Shown: positions 1 to 12,000 of the stretch, piece after piece | Layout: each line of letters begins with the position of its first letter | How positions within the stretch are numbered: the first letter of the stretch is position 1 | Assembly: GCA_037043235.1 (NCBI GenBank) | Contig: JAWRVZ010000104.1 | Location: 1,678,501-1,742,500 of the forward strand | Reading direction: 5' to 3' | Length of the DNA stretch: 64,000 bases | DNA from: Rhodeus uyekii | Taxonomy: Eukaryota > Chordata > Actinopteri > Cypriniformes > Acheilognathidae | The notes under the pieces: model-generated | The model's database searches: none | What the model saw: only the letters and a program-made list of their open reading frames with translations | Told to the model about the DNA's origin: nothing | Translations under genes and position numbers: made by a program

Positions 1-3000
1 CTTTCTAAAACACATCGTACTGGCCGTCCAGTCCTGGAGAGAGAACAAGAGAGAGAGTTATTCTTGCCAAAAATCTGCATATCAAAAGTATTAATGTGGC
101 AAATACTAATTTATATATAATTAATATTTAATATAAATATTTATGATCTTTCGTTCTGATGTTTGGGTCATTGGGACTTTCTACTCACTTCCAAGCAGCA
201 ACAGCAGTGATTGAGGCCAAAATGGCAGTTTTGGTGACCTTGCCTCCGAAAGCTCCGCCCAGTCGCTTAACGTGACAAGAAACACGATTGGACGGGATTC
301 CTAACGTCTCAGCAACGGACTCCTACAATGAATTGGAACAAACAAACTTTCTTGTACATGCTTATCTCATGCTATAATTACATAATCATTTCTACATCTA
401 ACTGACAATATACAGGTCCTTCTCAAAAAATTTGCATATTGCGATAAAAGTTCATTATTTTCCATAATGTAATGATACAAATTAAACTTTCATTATTTTA
501 GATTCATTGCACACCAACTGAAATATTTCAGGTGTTTTATTGTTTTAATACTGATGATTTTGGCATACAGCTCATGAAAACCCAAAATTCCTGGCTCAAA
601 AAAATAGCATATCATGAAAAGGTTTTCTAAACAAGGTATTAACTTTATCATCTGAATAAACTAATTAACTCTAAACACCTGCAAAAGGTTCCTGAGGCTT
701 TAAAATTCATTACTCAAAACCGCAGTCATGGGTAAGACTGCCGACCTGACTGCTGTCCAGAAGGCCATCATTGACACTCAAGCGAGAGGGTAAGACACAG
801 AAAGAAATTTCAGAACGAATAGGCTGTTCCCAGAGTGCTGTATCAAGGCACCTCAGTGGGAAGTCTGTGGGAAGGAAAAAGTGTATCAAAAAACGCTGCA
901 CAACGAGAAGAGGTGACCGGACCCTGAGGAAGATTGTGGAGAAGGACCGATTCCAGACCTTGGAGGACCTGCGGAAGCAGTGGACTGAGTCTGGAGTAGA
1001 AACATCCAGAGCCACCGTGCACAGGCGTGTGCAGGAAATGGGCTACAGGTGCCGCATTCCTCAGCTCAAGCCACTTTTGAACCAGAAACAGCGGCAGAAG
1101 CGCTGGGCTACAGAGAAGCAGCACTGGACTGTTGCTCAGTGGTCCAAAGTACTTTTTTCGGATGAAAGCAAATGTTGCATGTCATTCGAAAATCAAGGTG
1201 CCAGAGTCTGGAGGAAGACTGGGGAGAAGGAAATGCCTGAAGTTCAGTGTCAAGTACCCACAGTCAGTGATGGTCTGGGGTGCCATGTCAGCTGCTGGTG
1301 TTGGTCCACTGTGTTTTATCAAGGGCAGGGTCAATGCAGCTAGCTATCAGGAGATTTTGGAGCACTTCATGCTTCCATCTGCTGAAAAGCTTTATGCTCA
1401 CAGTGCCAAAACCACTGGTAAATGGTTTACTGACCATGGTATTACTGTGCTCAGTTGGCCTGCCAACTCTCCTGACCTGAACCCCATAGAGAATCTATGG
1501 GATATTGTGAAGAGAAAGTTGAAAGACGCAAGACCCAACACTCTGGATGAGCTTAAGGCCACTATCGAAGCATCCTGGGCCTCCATAACAGCTCAGCAGT
1601 GCCACAGGCTGATTGCCTCCATGCCACGCCACATTGAAGCAGTCATTGCTGCAAAAGGATTCCCGACCAAGTATTGAGAGCATAACTGAACATAATTATT
1701 TGAAGGTTGACTTTTTTTGTATTAAAAACACTTTTCTTTTATTGGTCAGATGAAATATGCTAATTTTTTGAGACTGTATGCCAAAATCATCAGTATTAAA
1801 ACAATAAAACACCTGAAATATGGTGTGCAATGAATCTAAAATAATGAAAGTTTAATTTGTATCTTAACATTATGGAAAATAATGAACTTTTATCACAATA
1901 TGCTAATTTTTTTAGAAGGACCTGTACAGTATAACATACTTGAGTAAATGAAGGATGCTGGGTGGACAAATAAACTTTCATCTCCTTCTCTTCCCCAACT
2001 GGAAAGACCAGAAAACTCTGTGTTTCCATGTAGAAATGCTCCTGTCCTCCAATCCGAATCTCTCCTATGAAACATGAATCAGGTGCTCAGAGAGGAAGTG
2101 TGTTTGATCAGGTATCCGGCTACACAATCTAACCTTCATACACTTCTTCCGCCTCTATAAAAGCCTTTTCCACATCTCCTCGCTCAATCTGTCTTGTAGG
2201 CAGAAAGAAAGACTCTTTCTCTATGGCCTCCTGAAAACAAGAAGAGCAGCTCTATAAGAATGGATCTTGTTAGTTGGAAATAAAAATGAAAAGATTATTT
2301 TAGATTATTTCTTCTCACCTCCAAAGTGAAGATGCAATCCTGCAGATCTTCATAGCTGATCTTCACCGCTGTCGCCCCACGTTTAGAATGTGCTTTGGAG
2401 TCTGCAACCACAGCGCAAACCATCTGACCCACACAGGTAACCTGAAAAGACAGAGGAGTATAAGATTGCATATTTAGTCTTATTTTGGACATCTTTGATA
2501 TGCAATTAAAATTCATCCTTCAAAGAAATGCCTGTAATAATAATAATACACAAACCTCATCTTCAGCCAGCAGTTCTTCATCAATGCCTGTGAAGGTTCT
2601 GAACTTTTTCCCTGGTATGTCTTTAGCGGTGATCACATCCACCACACCAGGAAGCTTTAGAGCCTCACTAAAGTCAATATGACTGTGACGGAAAGACAAT
2701 ACAATAATTTAGATGTGAAGTAACTCATTTTTACTCAAATATCCCTTGCCATCTCAGTATCAAAATCATTGTTTTTACTATAGCTTATGGCAGATAGCAA
2801 GAGATTATATCATTAGTTGACAGCTGATGCTCAAGTTGCTCGAATGAATAAATATTAATTTCCACATCAGCAAAGGAAATTGATTCCAACTCATTCACAA
2901 GAAACTAATAAATAAATTAGTGCTGTCAAATCGATTAAAAGCATCTAACATAAAAGTTTTTGTTTACATAATATATCTGTGTGTATATTATTAAATGTAT

Positions 3001-6000
3001 AGATAGTATACTTTTGAAGATCTTTTGGTCTACTTCACTTTGTCAGGCAGGTCCTATTTAAGTGATTTCTTGATAGAGAACAGGAGTGGCGGTAATCAGG
3101 TGTGGCTAGAGAAATTGAACTCAGGTGTGATCAACCACAGGGGGGGGGGGGGGGTCACTTTTTCACACAGGGCCATATAGGTTTGGATTTTGTTTCCCTT
3201 AATAATAACAAGTGTGTCAAACATGCAAAAACATAAGAATGTCCAGTGAGTGTGAGTGTCACTCGCCATGAGTGAGAATCCCTCAACTGGAGAGACGACA
3301 ATGAAGGATGAGAGACGATCCGAGCATTTTGCTGATGTGCAAAATGTGTATTAATTAATTACTAAACCCATTAATTCATTCTTTCACTCATTCAAACCAT
3401 TTTACACATACATTTAACTTACACATACTTAATACACATACTTAAGTTGTTTGAATAATAAGGACTTTCCAGACTGTGCAAACTGTTTGTATGCATCTTA
3501 CGTGATTTTGGCATGTGGTCTGGAGCTTGTCACGATTGTGAGGAATAGTTCACCATCGGTGTGTGGTAGATCATCACAGTACACAGCCTCTCCAGTAGCC
3601 TGACTCAGCGCCGACCGGTGCATCATGGGTCGGCCTACAAGATCTTGAGCTGGCTGACTCACTAAAACATTCTGTATACATAAAACATACACAGTCCACA
3701 GTTCATCTTCTATAATTTCAATATTTTTGTAGACTTTTAATTGAAAAAAGTGAACATAAGACAGTAAATGTTGTGTAAAGAGAAAGGAAACATAAATAGG
3801 AACATCACATACTGGATTAGAACCTAAATTTCCCATATGAGCACCATGAGACCACTACATTGTTTTTATGGACAGCTACTTATAAGAGGATCATATAGCA
3901 TTACCTAAGCTATGTTAACGTATGATGCAGGTGTGTGATGCGGAGCTGACGCTGAGACACGGAACTTCAAACAGTACACACTTTATTCAAAAACTGAGAA
4001 CACAAAAGGCACGCGATGGTGCAAACACTAACTCGGAGGGAGAGCATCCACACATGAAACACGTCCACGTAAACATTTACAATTACCGACAAGGGAAAAG
4101 GGAAACATGAGGGTTTTAAATACATGAGGAGATGGCAAACAGCTGATAATCAGGTAATCAACAAACAAGACAGGCGTGAGAAGGAATGGGGAGACACGGG
4201 GAAACCCGGAAGTGACAGACGTGACGCGACTGTGACAAGATGTTATCGTAAATATTTAATACTATATCAGCATCAAAGGTTATATTTACGATAAACAAGC
4301 AAAAAACAAACGAACAATATATAAATATACATTGCCGCATAAGCATCAAAGGCTAAATTTATGACAATTAATAATTAAACAAATATCTATGCCAAATCAG
4401 CATCACAGGTTATTCATTACTATGCAAACACAAATTGAAGGATCAGCGTTACCTGAAACTCTTGGTAGCCGGGCTGAATGCGTTTAGGAAGAGGTTGAAT
4501 TGCACTTTGCATCTTTTGAGGTATTATCTCTTGAGTCAAATCCTGTAAAAAAAAAAAAAAAAAACACAAAAGGTATAATAAACTATGTCTATTTGATAAA
4601 CATCTCCAAAATCATTCATACCTTTTCCTTCAGGTAATGGAGGACGAGCAGGTGAAATTTAAAAAGCAGACTCAAGGTCAGGGATCTACGGAAATCCACC
4701 TTCCCGCCTGGAGCCGATGGCCCAAGTTTGATCTCATCAGCCAACACGTTGTATGCATTACTTATTGTTGCTTCCACCCAAGGCCTTGCAAAAAAAAAAA
4801 AAAAAAAGTAGTAGGCAACTTATAGTGAAAGTGACAAGTGAAGGCCAAGTATGGTAACCCATACTCGGAATTTGTCATCTACATTTTAACCTACACACTA
4901 CAGGTGAAGTGAACACACACACTGCAAACCATGACACACACGCCTCGAGCAGTGGGTAGCCATTTTAGCTGTGACGACCGGGAAGCAAATGGGGGTTAGG
5001 CGCCTTGCTCAAGAAACCTTTCCTAAAACTTTCCTGCTGGTACTGAGAATCGAACCTGCAACCTTTGGATTACCAGCCTGACTCTCTATCACTTTTACAA
5101 TATCAATCTTCTTTCATGTGTAATGTTGCTTTTTGAGCATGGAAATTGTCTACAAAGTTACAAAGCACAAAGTCACTCTAAAGGGAGTTATTCTCTTTAT
5201 CAATAAGCACTGTTTTGAACTCCCTGAAATGGCCTTGATTGTAGTCTTGAGGGTTTTTTCCGATTTTCTTTTCTTTTGTCACAATATTTCTCATTTAAAT
5301 AATTCCAGCACAAGGCCTACACAAAAAAGGGGACGAGGCCTGAATGAGTTGCTTTAGCAGTGAGTTAAAACTTGCCTTTCCCAAACTCCAGTGCAGAGGC
5401 TACATTGTCATGTTCCAATACACAATGTGGGCAGTCAATAATTTTAGATTGGATTCCAATAGGATACACAAATAAACCAGATTTGGACTGACAGTGTGAA
5501 TATAGCCTTAGTCCCATCCCAGAGGAAACGCAACTCAAAATGATGTACATTTGAGTCGTACCTTCCTACAATCTGTTTGCACACTTGGTCAGCGCTGAGG
5601 ATGGTGGCTCCCAGTCCTCCGTAATAAATACTGATCTCCTTCACCACATCTGAGTTCTCATTGAACCAAACACGCATCCCAGCATTCACCGTAGCAAGCG
5701 CGTTCTCCTTACGTGGGGCGTGTCGGAAGGCATGGATGATCTCATTCTGCCGAAAAAACATTATCTTTTAGCAAACAATGCTCAAGAAATAAGCCGATCG
5801 TTAATTTCTTACCTGTCTTGTAGCTGGAATGAAAATAGACAATAATATCTCGTCCGGCTTTAGCGCTGTCTTTGCAAAACCAAGGAAAAAATCTTTATCG
5901 ATAGGCACCCTCCTTCGTCCACCTGTAATCAATATTTGGTATTGAGACGCATGTTTAAATAACATCCATGAGGAACATTACTACTTTCAGAATTAATGCA

Positions 6001-9000
6001 CAATGTGATATTTCAGTGAAATTAAATAATAGATATAATCTAGAACTGATTAAAACAAAATTACACTTTACTTCGCTAGTCCACATTAGACATTCTTCTA
6101 ACTATGCTTCTAACTAGTTGACAACTTCTTGTCAACTAACTCTCATTAGAGTATTAGTATGAGTGAGTATAATGAATGTGAAATATAAAGTGAGAAATAT
6201 AAAGAAATATAAAGTGCATTTATATTGCACTTTACTATGTACTAATATACACCCAAAGTGCTTTACAATCACATCAGGGGTCAATAGTGGGTGAGTAAAA
6301 TAATTACTAAGTAAGTACTTGCAAAGTTCACCCATTCCAAGCTAATTCCCTGAGCCTTATACTTCGTTAAAGTAGACAATCAAAATAAAGTGTTAGCAGA
6401 TATTAAGCTGGGAGTCTATTAATATTATGATGAATGTTTTATGTTTCATTTTACCACTTTTAAACTTTTTTGTAAGTTGGGTCACCTTTAGAAAGTGCCA
6501 CTAAAGTGCATCTCCCAGCAGCTAAGACAGGGGTCAGGTCGGAGTTTGGATATGCGCTTGCAATATTGCCGCCCAGTGTCTGCAAATTTCAACAAGCACA
6601 AAAAAATGATAATATAAATACATAAAAATTATTATTAACATAGTTCTTTTTTTTGGCATACTTCAATATTCAAATATTCAATTAAGTACTAAAAAGTATT
6701 GCTAAAACTTAAAGAGAAAATATAAAACAGTGACATTTGCACTTACAGCCACATTTCGGATCTGCTGTCCGCCCACAAGGTTTATCTGAAGCAGAAGAGC
6801 CCGAAACAAGTGCGTGTTCTCTGGCGGGAAATCATTTATACTTCTCTCCAACACACTCTTCAAAACAGACATACTGCACCCTGCTCCCACACAAACACCT
6901 ACAAATGCAAAGCATTCAGTAATGCAACTTAAAGGTGAAGTAAGTTTTCTTTTATATTAAAATGCGTTATTTCAACCCAGTTCATTGCTCATCGACTACT
7001 ATTACTACGCCATTCATGGGTTTAACTCCCGCAAAAATGTAAAGACTGAGCCTCCCAGGCATCATCCAACACATCTGTCAATCTCACCTACCCACCTTTT
7101 TCCTACGCCTCATCATGCTTTAAGCAAGTTATGGGAGTAACTTTTGTTAAACAACCAGCAAAAGACAGTCTAATGAACACTGGTTGATAATACAGTGGAG
7201 TTCACTTATCTCGAGTCACGGTTAACTCGCCAATCCTATTATGTCGACGTTTTTGAAGTGGAACCGCCAAACTCCCTATTTGTCTTAGTATTTTCGATTC
7301 TTTAATGTCGCCGAAATCTAATATCTCGAGCAAAAAAAGGAACAAATTCGCCACTTCACATGGTTATTTCATGACTAATTTGCGTAACTAATTCACTACG
7401 CATGCGCTGAGTTTGCCTTGCACGTGGATCGTGGTCCGATCGTTGTTGAGCTCGTCTGAGGGATAACACGCTGTAGCATCCCGCACATTTTTGTGATTTG
7501 GTGAGCAATCTTTGTGTTTGCATTGTTGAAGAATATAATTAAAGGTTTGTATCAAGAATCGAAGGTGGTTTTTGTTGTGGTGGTTTTACATATGCCTTTT
7601 GCAGTGGCGGACTGAGCAAATACGGGGCCCTAGGCAAACTTCGAAAAAGGGCCTCCTCCCCTCCAGAAAAATGCATCACAAAGAGACGTCATATTTAAGC
7701 GATCGTACTTTCAACTGAGCTGGTGCAGAGCGATCATACCGCTCAGACAACGGGGGAGGTGCAATCACTCTTTTTTAAATGTTTACAAGTGCTATAGTTC
7801 TCTGGAAGGCGTTGCTTGTTGGGGCCCTTGTATGTTCGGGGGCCATAGGCAATTGCCTACACTTGGCTAATGGTAAGTCCGCCTATGGCCTTTTGTTGTT
7901 AGCAAACAGTACAGTGTGTGTAAATTGTTTTAGATGAATGCCAATCGCTTCATCAAACAAATCGCGGCAACACTGTTGTGTAAAAAGACACCAAAAACTC
8001 GAGCATGTACATTCTCATTTAATAACTCACATCATGTACATCAATAAATTTTCATTTTTCTTTCTTGCGAGGGTTGTTGTCTTTGGCGCTCTGACACTAT
8101 CAGCTGGCGCTTCACTTCCACTATCACTCTGATAGGCTGTCTGACCTGTCAATCATGCAAGAAGACGTGATTGGCTGTGCTGCCATGAGGGCGGGCTCTT
8201 CTCGTCTCATCCGATGATCAACACAACACTTCTTAAAGGAACGAGCGGAGCGGGAGAGACTGCTTTTCTTTTCTGATTCTGACTTGTGTTTGTTTTTTTA
8301 TTGTGTGAATTTCGCGCACAAGTACTGTGTACCGAGCCTGAACAGTTATGGATAATTGAAGTCATGAGAGCAACATTTGAAATTCGAAATGTGAACTTAC
8401 ACAAAAGTTCATCAATCTATGGGTGCCAACATTTTTTTTACACAAAACCCAAAACCCGCTGGCTATATAGGCATGCGGATTATCTGCGTCTGTGGGTTAT
8501 ATGTGGGAAAATATATGTTAATATATATTATTCTATGTTAATATATGCTAAACGGTTATCTCGATGCTTTTTTGCAACCCCCGAGGCCGTCGACATAACC
8601 GAACTCCACTGTATTTCAGTGATTTCTCTTTTTAGAAACACACCAAATAATACTACTAATAGGGATTAGAATTGAAAAGAGGAGAAGATTATTTTAATGC
8701 ATCTGTGAGAATAAACCTGGAAAAAGAAGTGAGGACTTACAGAGATTCTTATTGGATTGATTTGTTTCACTTCCCCAAACCTGAAGTGTCATTAGTCGAA
8801 AATGAAGAAGGCTTGTTAGGGAAAAAAACAGAAAAACAAACTGTCCGAGTAGGTGCTGCTGTTACGGGATGAAATTACGAAGGTGAGGAATCAAGGGATC
8901 AACAGAAAACTCTCTTTAATAAACGAAAACACTTTAAATAGAAACAAAAGGACACACTTGTGCATAAACAAATGAAAACTCGAATGAATAACTAGGAGAA

Positions 9001-12000
9001 CTAGGAAACATGGAGACCCATACACACTTAGGAGCAACAACAAGAAATGTTAACAATCGACAAAGACATGGGAGAACATGAGGGCTTATACTGTATACTG
9101 GAAGATGGAAAACACCTGACAAGACTAATAAGGGGAGTGGCTGACGTGACAGCTGACGGAAACAAAGGATCACACAGGAGGAAACAAGAAGAGATGAGAC
9201 ACGACATGACAGCTGAATTTTAATTTACTTTGTGATTGTTAAAAAGTACATTCTATATAGTATGACTATGGGTAGAATTAATGAAATTCAAACGTACTAC
9301 ATCCTCCATGTTGTTACAGTCACTTGACCAACAGATACTTTCTCCAATGGCCTCATAGAATAGAAAAGTGTCCATCGAATACACATTTCAGAATCTTTTC
9401 ACTTACTGTTTTTTGAATAATATATAACATTTTATGTAAAAGAATAATAAAGTCCCATTAGTTCATGTTTTTTCATTAGTTAACAATTTTATAATCCTAG
9501 TTAGTTAACTTTTAGCATGATTATTTCATGTTAGCTCCGTTCATTTAAAAAATATTAACAGAAAATAAATAAATAATATTAACTTTTGATTTTAATAATT
9601 TATTCATTAAAATTAATAAATGCTTTAGAAGTATTTTTCATTGTTAGTTCAGGTTAAATTATGTAATTAACTAATGTTAACAATTGAAACCTTATTGAAA
9701 AGTGTTATCAATAAAACACACATACCCTCTGATCTATGGGTAACTTTGAATAGTTCTGGCACTCGTGTCGGTGATATTATTGTGGGATGGAAGATACCCT
9801 TGAACTTCATGTCAAGACCTGAATAGAATAGAACAGAGAAAAATGTCATAGTGACCTGATAATGTTGAATCAGCAAACAAAAATGCATTAGAGTTTATTA
9901 GGTTTGGCCACAATTTGCTACCTAGGTTGGTGTTGCCCATGACAAGAGGGGCTTGTGGGTAATCAGCCTTCAGCTGAAGAAGCTCATCTAGAGATCCAGG
10001 GCTGATCCAGGTCATTCTCTCTCCACAAAACTTCTGAGTGGTTTGGTCCTTGATCTCTGACATTCTCTACACACGGAGGCCATGAATGTGTATGTTTAAT
10101 GTGTTGTTTGGTAGATAACAGCATTTAAAATGTTGTCAGAAAGCTTAGCAAAGCCTAAAATCGAATTAATAATTAACTAGAGCGTGAATGGTGACCTTGT
10201 AAAAGCTTAAGCATTAAACTAACTATTTAAAACCCTTTAGTCATAGTTATATAACCGATATTGAAGACAAATGTAGAGATCTGAAATTGTCTGACAAACC
10301 ATAAGTTCAGGGGGGAAGATCAGATCTTGGGTGGGGTCGAGGGGGAGCAGATCCTCTTTACGAAACAGTTCTGGTTGACCCTATTAAATACAACAACAAA
10401 TATTAACACATTCAATCCACTAAGGTTTTTTTTTCCAAGTGTTCTTTTCTCTACAAGGTTCAAAAACCTAGGTCAAAATAAAGGATTCTGTTTTTGATCT
10501 ACTCTGGTCTGATTGGTCAGATAACCCAGTCTGTTGTGATTACCAGTTACAGTGCGTGTCAGAAACTAAACTCTCATTACCATATCTGAATTTCAGCTCC
10601 GGATCTTCATCAGTGCTTGATACATAGTTATACGATTAAAAATGATTGTGTTGTTTTTACCATATTAATTTGAGCTTGACTGGGATTTCATATTAGGGAA
10701 ACCAGTATCTTCCCAATATGACATTCGACAACACGAACCAAACTCTTCCACAACTTAGCTACTACTGGGGTGGTATGTAGGCCCATGTAGGTTTGGATTT
10801 TGTTGCCCCTTAATAATAACAACCTTCATTTAAAAACTGCATTTTTATCTTTGACTAATATTTAAATTTGTTTGATAATCTGAAACATTGAAACATAAAA
10901 ATAAAACTATTTTTCACACCACTGTGAAATCAGCCCTCTTCTGTAGTTATTGGCATCAGTTGTTGAAAACCCCATGATGATCGAATAAAACATTAACTAA
11001 AGAATTATACAGGTCAAGGCTAAATATTATTAAAGTACCTAGCTATATTTTCTTTAAGGACATTGGACGGTATAGTTTTTACTGCAATTAAAAAGTCAAA
11101 GTGCAGCAGTACAATAAAATAGGACAAAAGTGAGTGCAATTATCAAGATATTTATTGTAGTATAACTTAGATGTTAAAGTTTTATTGTATTTTTACTAGT
11201 ATATTAGTATATTCTAGTATTTATTAATAATTTCAATTAGTTTTTTTTATCTTATTTTACTAAAATAATCCTGGTTACGATGAAAATACTCACATTTTCT
11301 ATGGGCTCGACGGATCCATTCCCATTGGCTAAACTGCATGTGGTGCCATTCAGCTGACAACAGTTTTCACTCTATAAAAATAAAATATAGAAAACAGAAA
11401 AGCTTATTTTTTGCGATTCCTAAAGAATCTTAAGTGCACAAGAAACGCAACACACAAATGTAACAACACAGAAAAATGTTCAACTGACTGTCACATTGGT
11501 TATATTTTAATTGATGATGAACATGGAGTTCCTAAAAATGAAACAAGGTTAAAAAACACTGCATCAAAAAGTCATAATGGGTTGCTTTGAAAAGTATCAA
11601 GAACATTAGACATGGACAGAAATGGGTACGGTTGGGAAGCTCGGAACAAATTAATAATGTTAATGCCAATATACACAAGTACACATGACTGCCACATGAT
11701 TCAGCTGACACAAATCAACAGTGCCATTCACCTCACAGAAGGTTCTGTAGCCGTCAACGATTGGGCGGTACCCTGTGCACCTGCATAAATTACCTGCAAT
11801 AGGAACATTCATGATTGGTCAAAGTATTATTTAGGTATTTGCAGATTTCAGATCGCGTTTGTGTCACTGTACCAGCGAGACCCTGTGTTACATCTTCCAA
11901 AGTGGGATGTGGGTTGTTTCTAAGTAAAGTGTACATGGACATCACCATCCCAGGAGTACAGAACCCACACTGAGACCCATGAGCCTTTGCAATACGCTCC

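Larger units (their letters stand above)
1..3671 (-). other. aox: aox exons 17-23: start of the molybdenum-cofactor domain
   Basis: Exon 17 begins the Moco domain with the family block around MHRSALSQATGEAVYCDD. Exon 21 contains GGQEHFYMETQ and an STQ whose Gln774 matches Gln767 of bovine XDH. Exon 22 contains GGAFGGKV with Phe805 matching Phe798 of XDH and Val809 replacing Glu802. Exon 23 is cut by the window edge after 33 bases (TGRPVRCVLE). The rest of the Moco domain, including the C-terminal catalytic Glu, lies outside the window. The intron between exons 21 and 22 holds the Tc1 element. Confidence 0.93.
4453..11371 (-). other. aox: aox exons 7-16: linker and FAD-binding domain
   Basis: Exon 7 (11371-11294) encodes the variable linker. 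Exons 8-16 encode the vanillyl-alcohol-oxidase-type FAD domain. Recognisable blocks are PLVMGNTNLG (the LVVGNT-type FAD loop), GGQQIRNVATLGGNI (the second FAD-contact block), NALATVNAGMRV and SAPGGKVDFRRSL, all family-typical. Exon 15 has an acceptor ending in CAAG after a long poly-T tract (4788-4807), less standard than the others, but the codon it completes (Gly-Arg-Pro-Trp) is as expected. Intron 10 (6899-9725) is the largest here and hosts the Tigger-like element and a solo LTR. Confidence 0.92.

Noticed and set aside
710..1124. Minus-strand open frames of 93-101 codons
   Set aside because: They are the antisense of the Tc1 transposase pseudogene.
8286..8669. 127-codon plus-strand frame
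   Set aside because: It lies almost wholly in the non-autonomous Tigger-like element, crosses its right end and has no known domain.
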